A DNA stretch of 20,187 nt from NCBI GenBank assembly GCA_964492365.1, contig CAZBKA010000049.1, positions 1 through 20,187 on the forward strand. The letters run 5' to 3'. The position numbers and the translations under genes are program-made. The notes beneath the pieces were generated by a model. It was not told the DNA's origin. It made no database searches and saw only the letters and a program-made list of their open reading frames with translations. Below are positions 1 to 7,888 of the stretch, piece by piece. Each line of letters opens with the position of its first letter. The first letter of the stretch is position 1. Source of the stretch: JAGLTN01 sp035403325. Its GTDB lineage: Bacteria > Planctomycetota > Phycisphaerae > Sedimentisphaerales > Anaerobacaceae.

Positions 1-1068
1 AACGGTGTCACTGTATGCTTGAGAAACAGTTCCAACTAAGAGAAATAAATCTGTAATCGCAGCTTCTGCATCAGCCTGTGTCATACCGACAACATCGGGA
101 GCCGGTTGAATATGACGACAAACCCTGAATCCAATGATGTAGTTCGCGGTGTCCGGCTGGACGGAGTGACGTCGCGAAACTAAACAGTATTCTTCGGTAT
201 CCCACCAACAGCCACCGCGTGAAACATAGTTATCATAGTAGATAGAACTTGTCCATTCCCAAACATTACCAGCCATATCTGCTAAACCATAGCCATATGT
301 CCCGAAGTCACGAACGGCGGTTGTTCCATAAGGATGGATAGAACCACGATAGTTTGCTATGTAATTATTTATGGCAGTACCACAACCATAGGTGAAACTT
401 CCGTCGTAATCTGCTACTGCCTGCCACTGCCACTCGGTCGGCAAATCCCAGCCGTAGTAGTTACAGAAAGCTGTTGCTCCATACCATGTTACATGAGTAA
501 CGGGATGATGTTCAAAACCACTGTCAACGGAGAAAATTCCGTCAGTATAATTTATTCTTGCTGCTCCGCCATTAGCTGCACCATCGCAGGTATATCCGGA
601 ACCATCAATATAATAATCCTTATAGGCAAAATCTGCTCCTTTGTTGAAGCCGTGGTCACCAGAAACGGTATCAGGTTCTGAACCATAGTTGTCATGTACA
701 TATATATCGCCGGTAGCGAGAGCCTGGTTCAAGAACTGACAGTACTGGTCATTGGTTATTTCGTATTTGCCCATCTGACCGACAAAGCCTTGGTGCCCTG
801 AAACGCCTGGGTCGTTTATATCGACCCATGTTATGTCTGGTTTAGCAGTTCCTTCATCGAGCCATTGGGAGGCGATGGCGGCAAGGTCGGCGGTATCGTA
901 AACCAGCGGCCATTGCCCGGCTAATACGGCAAAATCTTCGAAGTTAACAAGGCAGTCGCCATTGAAATCTGCTGATGGGCAAGCTGCGAAAGTAAAAGGG
1001 CAAAAACTTAAAGAAAAAATGAAAAAAATGGCTAAAAAACAGCTATCTTTGCATTTATAAGTATTCAT
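1..1068 (-). CDS. Exported SUMF1/FGE-fold protein with dockerin-like motif and C-terminal PASTA repeat (3' end cut by window)
   Basis: The frame stays open from an ATG at 1068 to the window edge, giving 356 residues without a stop. Residues 1-29 form a signal peptide (hydrophobic FLAIFFIFSLSF core, then FTFAA). Residues 34-50 (DFNGDCLVNFEDFAVLA) resemble a planctomycete dockerin/EF-hand calcium-loop repeat; a second, degenerate half follows to about 70. The SUMF1 (formylglycine-generating-enzyme-like) domain spans about 90-319, with YEITNDQYCQFLN, HPVTHVTWYGATAFCNYYGWDLPTEWQWQ, GLADMAGNVWEW, RGGCWW and GFRVCR. A PASTA repeat begins at PDVVGMTQADAEAAI (324) and is still running at the edge. 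In a true FGE two cysteines follow the RGG motif; here the first position is Asp (D290) and only the second Cys (C295) is kept, so sulfatase-activating activity is doubtful. It probably acts outside the cytoplasm as a binding or structural protein. AGGAG lies about 12 nt before the start. Confidence 0.88.
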   Translation of the reverse strand, partial: MNTYKCKDSCFLAIFFIFSLSFCPFTFAACPSADFNGDCLVNFEDFAVLAGQWPLVYDTADLAAIASQWLDEGTAKPDITWVDINDPGVSGHQGFVGQMGKYEITNDQYCQFLNQALATGDIYVHDNYGSEPDTVSGDHGFNKGADFAYKDYYIDGSGYTCDGAANGGAARINYTDGIFSVDSGFEHHPVTHVTWYGATAFCNYYGWDLPTEWQWQAVADYDGSFTYGCGTAINNYIANYRGSIHPYGTTAVRDFGTYGYGLADMAGNVWEWTSSIYYDNYVSRGGCWWDTEEYCLVSRRHSVQPDTANYIIGFRVCRHIQPAPDVVGMTQADAEAAITDLFLLVGTVSQAYSDTV

Positions 1069-1164
1069 TTTCTCTCTTTACTCCTAAAAAGCGAATTATC
1101 CGGCGCAGATAGTTTCTCGCTTCTTGCTATTTACCTGCTTCCATAAAAAGGTCTACAATAGTTG

Positions 1165-1193
1165 ATTATAACGCGGGGGAAGGCGTAAAGCAA
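1165..1193 (-). promoter_or_regulatory. Sigma70-type promoter of the SUMF1-family gene
   Basis: On the minus strand TTGCTT (1193-1188) is followed by a 17-nt spacer and a perfect TATAAT (1170-1165). The predicted start near 1158 leaves a leader of about 90 nt before the ATG at 1068. Confidence 0.6.
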
Positions 1194-1307
1194 GGTAAAA
1201 AAGATAAAATTGTGGTTTTTATATGTGGAATGGGGGTAAGAAAAGCGGGAGTTTCAGGAGCGAATTAAAAAGGAGCGGATGAGGTCAAGATCGCTGAATT
1301 TTGTTCG

Positions 1308-1351
1308 CTTATGTATGATTTGCGGCAAACTTGTGTATTATTTGCGGCGAA
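1308..1351 (+). repeat. Head-to-tail 22-bp tandem repeat, probable operator pair
   Basis: Unit 1 is 1308-1329 and unit 2 is 1330-1351, directly abutting. They agree at 19 of 22 positions, with a shared core ATTTGCGGC (1318-1326 and 1340-1348). The array ends 35 bp before the -35 box at 1387. Two direct sites about two helical turns apart upstream of a promoter is an arrangement typical of AraC/XylS-type activators; the regulator is not identified here. Confidence 0.65.
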
Positions 1352-1386
1352 TTATAACAATTCAGTTGAAATCTAACGTAAAAAAA

Positions 1387-1415
1387 TTGCTTTTATACGG
1401 CTATTATTTTATAAT
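1387..1415 (+). promoter_or_regulatory. Sigma70-type promoter for the prepilin-like/rhamnosidase operon
   Basis: TTGCTT at 1387-1392, a 17-nt spacer and a perfect TATAAT at 1410-1415. The predicted transcription start is near 1422, about 50 nt before the ATG at 1474. The -35 is off consensus at two positions, which would fit activation from the tandem repeat just upstream. Confidence 0.55.
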
Positions 1416-1473
1416 GTTTTATCTTGGGTTGTCATTATTTTTATCAGAACTTTATGAATAAGGAAAGATAGTA

Positions 1474-2265
1474 ATGAAAAAGGCATTTACACTTGTTGAA
1501 CTATTGGTTGTTATAGCAATTATAGCACTTTTAATGGCAATTTTAATGCCATCACTTCAGGCCGCCAGGGCACAAGCTCAGCGAGTGGTTTGTTTGAGTC
1601 ATTTAGGTCAGCTTGGTTTAGGCTGGTTTAGTTACGCACAGGATAACGATGGAATGATTATGTATGGATGTGTATCTTCCTCCTACCACGATACTAAACT
1701 TAATATTACTTATACGGGATGGGTGACGGGGACTTCTTCTGAAAAGGGAATAACGGATGGCGCTCTGTATAAATATGTTCCTAATGTTAAATTATATGTT
1801 TGTCCAGCTCGAAGAGATAAAACTGCATGTTTGACTTATTCAATAGTTGATTCTATGAATGGCCATCGTGGCTTCACTTGGGAGACTGAAATGCCTCCTT
1901 ATGTAAGCTTACTTAAAGTGAAACGCCCTGCCAGCAGATTCGCGTTTGCCGATGAAGATGCAACGCTCAATGGTACAATCTGGACAACAACGGGAGAGAG
2001 TTATACAATTGATTATAAGAATGAGGCCTGGTGGGATAAACCTTCTGGAAAGCACCTTGGAGGCATGAATTTTTCTTTTGCAGATGGTCATTCCGATTAC
2101 TTAAAATGGACTGACAAAAGAACCAAGGAATTAGCAAAAATAAAAGATTTTAAAACTTGGAACGATACCCCCAAACCAGGTGATGGCAATCAGGATCTAT
2201 ATCATCTCCAGGTATGTTGCTGGGGGAAATTGGGTTACAAGCCGAGTGTAGATTCTATCTGGTAA
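1474..2265 (+). CDS. Prepilin-like protein with N-terminal methylation motif and H-X9-DG domain
   Basis: A 263-residue type IV pilin/pseudopilin-like protein. The start MKKAFTLVELLVVIAIIALL is a class III (prepilin) signal: short basic leader, cleavage before F5, Glu at mature position 5 (E9) and a hydrophobic helix to about residue 25. The residue before the cut is Ala4 rather than the usual Gly. The C-terminal half carries H194-X9-D204-G205, the motif of the planctomycete prepilin-type processing-associated H-X9-DG family. A cysteine pair (C110, C119) may structure the middle of the globular domain. GGA lies shortly before the start. The next gene, an alpha-L-rhamnosidase, begins 18 bp after the stop, so the two are probably co-transcribed. 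The precise role is unknown; a surface fibre or secretion pseudopilin linked to polysaccharide handling is my inference. Confidence 0.9.
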   Translation: MKKAFTLVELLVVIAIIALLMAILMPSLQAARAQAQRVVCLSHLGQLGLGWFSYAQDNDGMIMYGCVSSSYHDTKLNITYTGWVTGTSSEKGITDGALYKYVPNVKLYVCPARRDKTACLTYSIVDSMNGHRGFTWETEMPPYVSLLKVKRPASRFAFADEDATLNGTIWTTTGESYTIDYKNEAWWDKPSGKHLGGMNFSFADGHSDYLKWTDKRTKELAKIKDFKTWNDTPKPGDGNQDLYHLQVCCWGKLGYKPSVDSIW

Positions 2266-2283
2266 TTTTTTTGACAGGGCGAA

Positions 2284-4494
2284 ATGAAGTTAAAGTTTAT
2301 TTTATCAGCAATTTTAATGTGCGGGGGTTGTGTTTGTTTTGCTGACAGTGGGCTTTTGGCTTGGCCTGAGAGGTTGACGTGTCAGTTATTTACATCGCCT
2401 GAAAAGACATTTATTACAAGTGCGAATCCTGTTTTGGGTTGGGTGGTCAATTCAAATCGCAATGATGATTATCAAAGTGCATATCAGATAGTTTTATGTG
2501 AGGGAGAAAATGTTTTATATGACAGCGGTAAAGTGGTTTCATCGCAGTCGACAAATATCAGATATTCGGGAGCTGGGCTGAAATCAAATTCGCAATACGG
2601 ATGGAAAGTGCGAATATGGAACAGAGAGGATAAGGCGAGTGAATGGTCGAAGGAGCAGATAATAAAAACGGCTGAGGTATCGGGGGAATATAAAACAGAT
2701 CGTTATAAACTTGAGACAACCGAAGTTGCTCCTGTACGGATTGTCAACAAACCTGAATTTCGGAGCAGTTTTATTGATTTCGGCAGAGCGGGTTTCGGGA
2801 CGGTGAAATTGACATTAAACAGTCCTGCTAAGGGGTGGGTGGTTGATGTTCATCTCGGGGAACTGAAAACATCGGATGATTTTGTGAATACAACGCCTGG
2901 AGACTATCGGCGGTATCGGAAAATGGAGCTGGTTCTTGAAAAGGGAACGCATACTTATACTGTGGATATAACGCCTGATAAGCGGAACACGACGGGGCCG
3001 GGCTGTATTAAGATGCCGGAATATATCGGCGAGGTGATGCCTTTTCGGTATTGCCAGATAACAAACTTACCTGAGCAGGTTATCCGTGCGGATATGGTTC
3101 GCCAAGTGGTTGTTAATTATCCGTTCGATGATCAGGGGTGTTATTTCAGAAGCAGTGACAGTATCCTGAATGATGTCTGGGAGCTTTGCAGATATTCCAT
3201 GAAGGCAACGAGCTTTTGCGGAACATTTGTCGATGGCGACAGGGAGAGGATTCCTTATGAGGCGGATGCTTATATCAATCAGTTAGGGTATTACTACTGC
3301 GGCGGGGAGTACACGATATGCAGGGGCAGCTTAGAACATTTGATAATGAATGCTACTGACCCGACAGAGTGGCTATTGCAGAGCGTATTGATGGCGTGGG
3401 AAGATCATGTGCAGACGGGGAACTCTGATTCGCTGGAGCATTTTTATAAGGATCTGCAGGCGAAGACGTTGATCGCTTTGGCGAGAGAGGATGGATTGAT
3501 AAGCACGAGGACGGGTCTTGGCAGTGAGGAATTTTTTAAGTCATTGCATTTTATCGGGTCATATTCGAGGCCTGATGATATTGTTGACTGGCCTCACGGA
3601 GGAGCAAACAGTCTGGGCGGAGCGTTCGGAGAAACGGATGGTTATGAATTTACAAATATCAATACGGCAGTAAACGCGTTTCATTACAGAGCAATAGTTT
3701 TGATGAGTAAGATTGCGAAGGTGCTGGGCAAAAATGAAGATGCTGATTTCTATGGAAAAAGGGCTGAGCTTGTAAAAGAATCAATCAATCAAAAGCTGTT
3801 CGATAAATCAAAAGGTATTTATGTTGATGGCGAAGGAAGCGGGCACAGCAGTTTACATGCGAATATGTTTGCGCTAGCGTTGGGGGTTGTTGCTGAGGAG
3901 AATGAAAAAACAGTTGCGGAGTTTGTAAAATCGCGAGGGATGGTTTGCAGTGTTTATGGTGCGCAGTATCTGCTTGAGGCTTTGTATGAGGCTGAGATGG
4001 GTGAGTATGCATTAGAGCTGATGTTAAAAACTGATGAGCGAAGCTGGGCAAATATGATTTATGGTTTGAAATCGACAATTACAACTGAGGCGTGGGACAA
4101 TAAGTATAAATATAATCAGGATTATAATCATGCATGGGGTGGTGCGCCGGCGAATATTATTGCGAGGAAGCTTATGGGGGTTGAACCTCTGGAAGCGGGG
4201 TTCGGGAAAATTCGGATTAAGCCTCAACCTGGGAACCTGGAATGGGCATCTTTTAAGACTACTACAATCAAAGGGCCTATATATGTTGATTTGAAACAGG
4301 AGCGTGGTAAGCGATTCGAGCTTGAAATTAATATTCCTACCAATACGAGGGCTGATGTTTTTGTACCAGCATTGAATAATAAGGGAGTTATCAGTTTTGA
4401 CGGCAAAAAAACGGAGGGCAAGCTTGAAGGGGAATTTTTATTGATGCAGGATGTCGGGTCTGGGAAACACTTTTTCGAAGTTAGCTGTTTTTAA
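2284..4494 (+). CDS. Secreted GH78 alpha-L-rhamnosidase
   Basis: A 736-residue glycoside hydrolase predicted to release terminal alpha-L-rhamnose from polysaccharides or glycosides. Residues 1-20 are a signal peptide ending CFA before D21. Residues about 35-130 form the fibronectin-like N-terminal domain usual in bacterial rhamnosidases (NPVLGWVV, YQIVL, SQYGWKVRIWN). A beta domain follows to about 285, then the (alpha/alpha)6 catalytic domain. DGDRERIPYEAD (317-328) is the segment that carries the general acid in GH78, with E321 the likely residue. TEAWD (601-605) supplies the likely base E602, and DYNHAWGGAPA (613-623) is the family signature. GVEPLEAGFGKIRIKPQPG starts the C-terminal beta-sandwich. 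It is shorter than many GH78 enzymes (often 900 or more residues). Co-directional with the prepilin-like gene and the GH2 gene. Family assignment is confident; substrate and catalytic residue numbers are inferred. Confidence 0.9.
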   Translation: MKLKFILSAILMCGGCVCFADSGLLAWPERLTCQLFTSPEKTFITSANPVLGWVVNSNRNDDYQSAYQIVLCEGENVLYDSGKVVSSQSTNIRYSGAGLKSNSQYGWKVRIWNREDKASEWSKEQIIKTAEVSGEYKTDRYKLETTEVAPVRIVNKPEFRSSFIDFGRAGFGTVKLTLNSPAKGWVVDVHLGELKTSDDFVNTTPGDYRRYRKMELVLEKGTHTYTVDITPDKRNTTGPGCIKMPEYIGEVMPFRYCQITNLPEQVIRADMVRQVVVNYPFDDQGCYFRSSDSILNDVWELCRYSMKATSFCGTFVDGDRERIPYEADAYINQLGYYYCGGEYTICRGSLEHLIMNATDPTEWLLQSVLMAWEDHVQTGNSDSLEHFYKDLQAKTLIALAREDGLISTRTGLGSEEFFKSLHFIGSYSRPDDIVDWPHGGANSLGGAFGETDGYEFTNINTAVNAFHYRAIVLMSKIAKVLGKNEDADFYGKRAELVKESINQKLFDKSKGIYVDGEGSGHSSLHANMFALALGVVAEENEKTVAEFVKSRGMVCSVYGAQYLLEALYEAEMGEYALELMLKTDERSWANMIYGLKSTITTEAWDNKYKYNQDYNHAWGGAPANIIARKLMGVEPLEAGFGKIRIKPQPGNLEWASFKTTTIKGPIYVDLKQERGKRFELEINIPTNTRADVFVPALNNKGVISFDGKKTEGKLEGEFLLMQDVGSGKHFFEVSCF

Positions 4495-4500
4495 AAACAG
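4485..4500. repeat. Perfect 16-bp palindrome over the rhamnosidase stop codon
   Basis: CTGTTTTTAAAAACAG reads the same on both strands and includes the TAA stop (4492-4494). No T-tract follows, so it is not a convincing intrinsic terminator. Confidence 0.4.
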
Positions 4501-4523
4501 TTACATGCTTTTACAATTTATAC

Positions 4524-4553
4524 TTGAACAAAAATCGTTTTCTGCGATTATAT
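4524..4553 (+). promoter_or_regulatory. Weak candidate promoter before the GH2 gene
   Basis: TTGAAC (4524-4529), an 18-nt spacer and TTATAT (4548-4553) lie in the 101-bp gap before the GH2 gene. A small AATCG/CGATT dyad sits in the spacer. The boxes are imperfect, and read-through from the upstream operon is equally possible. Confidence 0.3.
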
Positions 4554-4595
4554 AGCCTGGATGATATATTACCATTTCAGTGAAAAGAAAGGGCT

Positions 4596-7500
4596 ATGAT
4601 GTTGGAGTATAAAGGCATTTACAAAATTGTGTCGGCGGTTGTTTTGTTCTGGGCTCTTACAGTTTGCGGTGAGACTTTGCTGGACTGGGAGGACCCGGAA
4701 ATATTCAGCATTAATAAAACAGCGGCTCATTGCACATCGATACCATTTGCGGATATAGAAACAGCTTTGACAGATGAGTCGGGGAATTCGCCTTTTTATA
4801 AATCACTTAACGGGCAATGGAAATTTAACCTTGTGGAGAAACCAGCAGATTGTCCCGCGGATTTTTATAAAGTTGATTACGATGCTTCCGGATGGGGCAA
4901 TATTAATGTTCCCGGCAACTGGCAGACGCAGGGGTACGGCAAACCTATGTATTTTAACAACGGTTTTCCATTTCGACTTCAGCACAAACCTGAACTTCCA
5001 CCAACGCAGGTTCCGCATGATCTCAATCAGGTCGGCTCATATCGAACGGTCTTTACAGTTCCAGAGAACTGGAAAGACCGGGAAGTATTAATACATTTTG
5101 CTGGGGTGGATTCTGCATTTTATCTCTGGATCAACGGGCAACAAGTTGGTTACAGCGAAGGATCGATGACACCAGCGGAATTTAATATTACCAAATATCT
5201 CAAACCTGGTGACAATGTTCTTGCTGCGAAGGTTTACCAATGGTCGGACGGGAGCTATCTGGAAGATCAGGATATGTGGCGGCTTAGCGGTATCTTTCGC
5301 GAGGTGTATTTAGTTTCTACACCTGCAGTGCATTTGCGTGATTTTTTTGTTCGGTGCGATCTTGATACTGAATATAAGAATGCTGTTTTGAAAATAGATG
5401 CTGAACTGCAAAACTTTTTGATGAAATCGACGACAAAGCATACGGTTGAGGTTTATCTTTATGACCAGACGATGAAGGCTGTTTCAAATGATCCTATAGT
5501 TAAAAAAGATGTCGATTTTATTTTTCCTGAGAATCACGCAGTGCTAAAGATGCAATGCCTTGTCGAGGAACCTTTAAAATGGTCAGCGGAGAAACCTAAT
5601 TTATATACTGTTGTGCTTGTTGTGAAAGACAGTGAGGGTCAGACGATTGAAGTTGAGTCAACGAGATTCGGCTTCAGGGAGATTGAAATTTTCGATTCGA
5701 AGCTGCATATAAATGGTGTTCCTATTTATGTCAGAGGCATTAACCGTCATGAGCATCATCCGAGATTCGGGCGTGCAATTCCTTACGAGGCAATGCTGGA
5801 AGATGTAAAGCTTATGAAACAATTCAATATTAATACTGTCAGGACGTCACATTACCCGGATGATACGAGGTGGTATCAGCTTTGTGATAAGTTTGGTTTG
5901 TATGTAATTGATGAAGCGAATCTGGAATCATGCGGACATCTTTTTGATTTTGGCGGAAACGATCCGAAATTTGGTGCGGCGACGATGGACAGGATGGTTT
6001 CGATGGTTGAACGTGACAAAAACCATCCATCAGTAATAATCTGGTCGCTTGGGAACGAAGCAGGTTTTGGCAAAAATTATAATCATATGGCGCGATATGC
6101 GAGGGGAAAAGATCCGACAAGGCCCATAGTTTATCTGGACAAGGAGGATTACGGCAACCCAGTAACTGATATTATCTTCCCGATGTATGATACTGCTGAT
6201 AATGCGGTCAATGCAGCGAAACACTGGTCGGACAGACCATTCATATTCTGTGAGTACGCACATTCTATGGGCAACTCTACGGGGAACCTGACTGAGTACT
6301 GGGACCGCATTGAAGAGAATGACAACATGCAAGGCGGCTGTATCTGGGACTGGGCAGACAAGGGACTTTACAAAACCAATGATGAAGGGAAAGAGTTTTT
6401 AGCTTACGGTGGTGACTTCGGCGACAGTCCCAACGATTTTACATGGTGCATTAATGGTATTGTGACGGCAGAGAGAAAGCCTCAACCAGAGGCGTATGAA
6501 GTTAAAAAAGTTTATCAACCGATATCGGTTACGGCTTATGACCTGCTATCCAATAAAGTAACAATAAAGAATAAGCACTTCTTTACTAATCTTAATGAGT
6601 ATGATGTTAACTGGGAACTTTGCGAAGACGGAATAGTGACCCAAAAAGGACAAATGCCTGCTATGGATATCGCGGTTGGCGAAAGCAAGATAGTTAATGT
6701 TCCTTTTGAATTACCAACAGGGGCAACAGGCAAAGAATACTGGTTGAAACTAACATTCAATCTTAAAGAAGACAGTCTTTACGCTGCGAAGGGATATGAA
6801 GTTGCATTTGAACAATTGCAGCTGCCTATAAAAAGCACTGCTGTTGCGGAACCATTAAATCTTGAGAAATACAGTCCGTTGAAAGTTGCAGATTCCAACA
6901 GCATTATTAATATTACAGGTGATGGTTTCGCGGTTAGTTTCAACAGAGAAAAAGCCGGCATGACGTCACTGGTATATAATGGTAAAGAAGTAATTAAGAC
7001 AACAGATGCTATTGCTGCTATCAGACTTAATGTCTGGCGAGCACCGACTGACAATGATAAACAAGTAGTCGACAGCTGGAAGAAAGCCAAGCTTAGCGAG
7101 ATGAGTATATCTTCGAAATCCCTGGAGATGTCGCAGCTTGATGGAGGCGATATTGAAATAAGAACCTGCAATACATTAACAAACCCGGATGCCAATGGTT
7201 TCGAGCATATCTGTAAATATACAATCAGCCGGAATGGCTGGATCAGAGTTGATAACGATGTAAAACCTATGGGTAATCTACCGGTATCGATGCCTTTGCC
7301 TAAGCTTGGTGTTGTGATGGGTGTCGCAGGAGAATTTTCGAACTTTACATGGCTTGGGAGAGGGCCGCTGGAAAATCATGCTGACAGGAAAACAGGTTCG
7401 CCTATCGGTTTGTATAAATCGACGGTTGCTGAGCAATATTTCGAATATATGTATCCACAGGAAACCGGCAATAAGGAAGATGTTCGCTGGGCGAGTTTAA

Positions 7501-7781
7501 CTGATGGTTCTGGAGATGGCTTGATGGTGGTTGCTGAAAAACCAATGGCGATGACGGCATTGAACTATACGGCAAAGCAGTTAGAAGCGGCAGAGCATCC
7601 TTATGAATTAAAACCTAATAAGGATATTACCCTGTGCGTTGACTATAAAAACAGAGGAATCGGCAGCGCCAGTTGCGGAACGATGGACGTACTGGAAAAA
7701 TATAATGTTTATCCCGCAGCGGTAAGCTTTGCCTTTACATTACGGCAGGCAAAGGAAGCAAACGTCGCGGTAAACCCTTAA
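4596..7781 (+). CDS. Exported GH2 beta-galactosidase, LacZ type
   Basis: A 1061-residue enzyme hydrolysing terminal beta-D-galactosides with retention. The N-terminus has a hydrophobic signal segment (residues 10-24), so it acts in the periplasm or outside, unlike cytoplasmic E. coli LacZ. Domain order is sugar-binding jelly roll (about 65-245, with LNGQWKFNL, VPGNWQ and LSGIFREVYL), immunoglobulin-like domain (about 250-360), TIM barrel (about 362-650) and the small beta-galactosidase domain at the C-terminus (about 780-1055). GINRHEHHP (381-389) is a GH2 signature. The acid/base is E488 in SLGNEAG and the nucleophile E553 in FCEYAHSMGNS; both are intact. Two adjacent ATGs (4596, 4599) are possible starts after AAAGAAAGGG. 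It follows the GH78 gene by 101 bp on the same strand, which suggests joint attack on one glycan. Specificity within GH2 cannot be read from sequence alone, though its length and domains match LacZ rather than beta-mannosidase or glucuronidase. Confidence 0.92.
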   Translation: MMLEYKGIYKIVSAVVLFWALTVCGETLLDWEDPEIFSINKTAAHCTSIPFADIETALTDESGNSPFYKSLNGQWKFNLVEKPADCPADFYKVDYDASGWGNINVPGNWQTQGYGKPMYFNNGFPFRLQHKPELPPTQVPHDLNQVGSYRTVFTVPENWKDREVLIHFAGVDSAFYLWINGQQVGYSEGSMTPAEFNITKYLKPGDNVLAAKVYQWSDGSYLEDQDMWRLSGIFREVYLVSTPAVHLRDFFVRCDLDTEYKNAVLKIDAELQNFLMKSTTKHTVEVYLYDQTMKAVSNDPIVKKDVDFIFPENHAVLKMQCLVEEPLKWSAEKPNLYTVVLVVKDSEGQTIEVESTRFGFREIEIFDSKLHINGVPIYVRGINRHEHHPRFGRAIPYEAMLEDVKLMKQFNINTVRTSHYPDDTRWYQLCDKFGLYVIDEANLESCGHLFDFGGNDPKFGAATMDRMVSMVERDKNHPSVIIWSLGNEAGFGKNYNHMARYARGKDPTRPIVYLDKEDYGNPVTDIIFPMYDTADNAVNAAKHWSDRPFIFCEYAHSMGNSTGNLTEYWDRIEENDNMQGGCIWDWADKGLYKTNDEGKEFLAYGGDFGDSPNDFTWCINGIVTAERKPQPEAYEVKKVYQPISVTAYDLLSNKVTIKNKHFFTNLNEYDVNWELCEDGIVTQKGQMPAMDIAVGESKIVNVPFELPTGATGKEYWLKLTFNLKEDSLYAAKGYEVAFEQLQLPIKSTAVAEPLNLEKYSPLKVADSNSIINITGDGFAVSFNREKAGMTSLVYNGKEVIKTTDAIAAIRLNVWRAPTDNDKQVVDSWKKAKLSEMSISSKSLEMSQLDGGDIEIRTCNTLTNPDANGFEHICKYTISRNGWIRVDNDVKPMGNLPVSMPLPKLGVVMGVAGEFSNFTWLGRGPLENHADRKTGSPIGLYKSTVAEQYFEYMYPQETGNKEDVRWASLTDGSGDGLMVVAEKPMAMTALNYTAKQLEAAEHPYELKPNKDITLCVDYKNRGIGSASCGTMDVLEKYNVYPAAVSFAFTLRQAKEANVAVNP

Positions 7782-7801
7782 ATAGGCAAACTCTAAAAAC
7801 A

Positions 7802-7865
7802 AATCCTTGCTGTTGATAGTATTATTCTGTTATAATGCTTTGACAGCAAGGATTGTTATTTTTTT
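7802..7865 (+). terminator. Dyad with T-tract after the GH2 gene, overlapping the recJ promoter
   Basis: AATCCTTGCTGT (7802-7813) pairs perfectly with ACAGCAAGGATT (7843-7854), and seven Ts follow at 7859-7865. The arms extend further with one bulged A. The 29-nt loop is long for an intrinsic terminator. It may end GH2 transcripts, or act as an operator for the promoter nested in it. Confidence 0.5.
7807..7836 (+). promoter_or_regulatory. Candidate recJ promoter nested in the dyad
   Basis: TTGCTG (7807-7812) lies in the left arm and TATAAT (7831-7836) in the loop, spaced by 18 nt. Transcription would start near 7843, at the right arm, so the nascent recJ transcript would not contain the hairpin. 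Confidence 0.45.
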
Positions 7866-7888
7866 AGAAAGATGGAACAGCTCATTGA

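Larger units (their letters stand above)
1069..1473. other. Divergent intergenic region
   Basis: This 405-bp gap separates the minus-strand SUMF1-family gene from the plus-strand prepilin-like/rhamnosidase operon. It contains a minus promoter (1165-1193), a plus promoter (1387-1415) and a 22-bp tandem repeat (1308-1351). I see no RNA gene in it. A 60-codon frame at 1279-1461 is discounted because the repeat and the plus promoter lie inside it. Confidence 0.6.

Noticed and set aside
334..681. 115-residue plus-strand frame
   Set aside because: Lies antisense to the SUMF1-family gene, whose minus-strand reading has clear domain motifs throughout.
1..1068. Sulfatase-activating formylglycine-generating enzyme
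   Set aside because: The first catalytic cysteine after RGG is replaced by Asp, no sulfatase is adjacent, and the added modules point to another role.
1279..1461. 60-codon plus-strand frame with an AAGGAG-like site before the prepilin-like gene
   Set aside because: The 22-bp tandem repeat and the TTGCTT-N17-TATAAT promoter lie inside it. The product is a low-complexity basic/hydrophobic string typical of translated AT-rich intergenic DNA.
4485..4500. Palindrome at the end of the rhamnosidase gene as an intrinsic terminator
   Set aside because: AT-rich with almost no loop, and no T-tract follows on either strand.
6779..7195. 138-residue minus-strand frame
   Set aside because: Antisense shadow of the GH2 small domain, with Ser/Leu-rich composition typical of a complementary frame.
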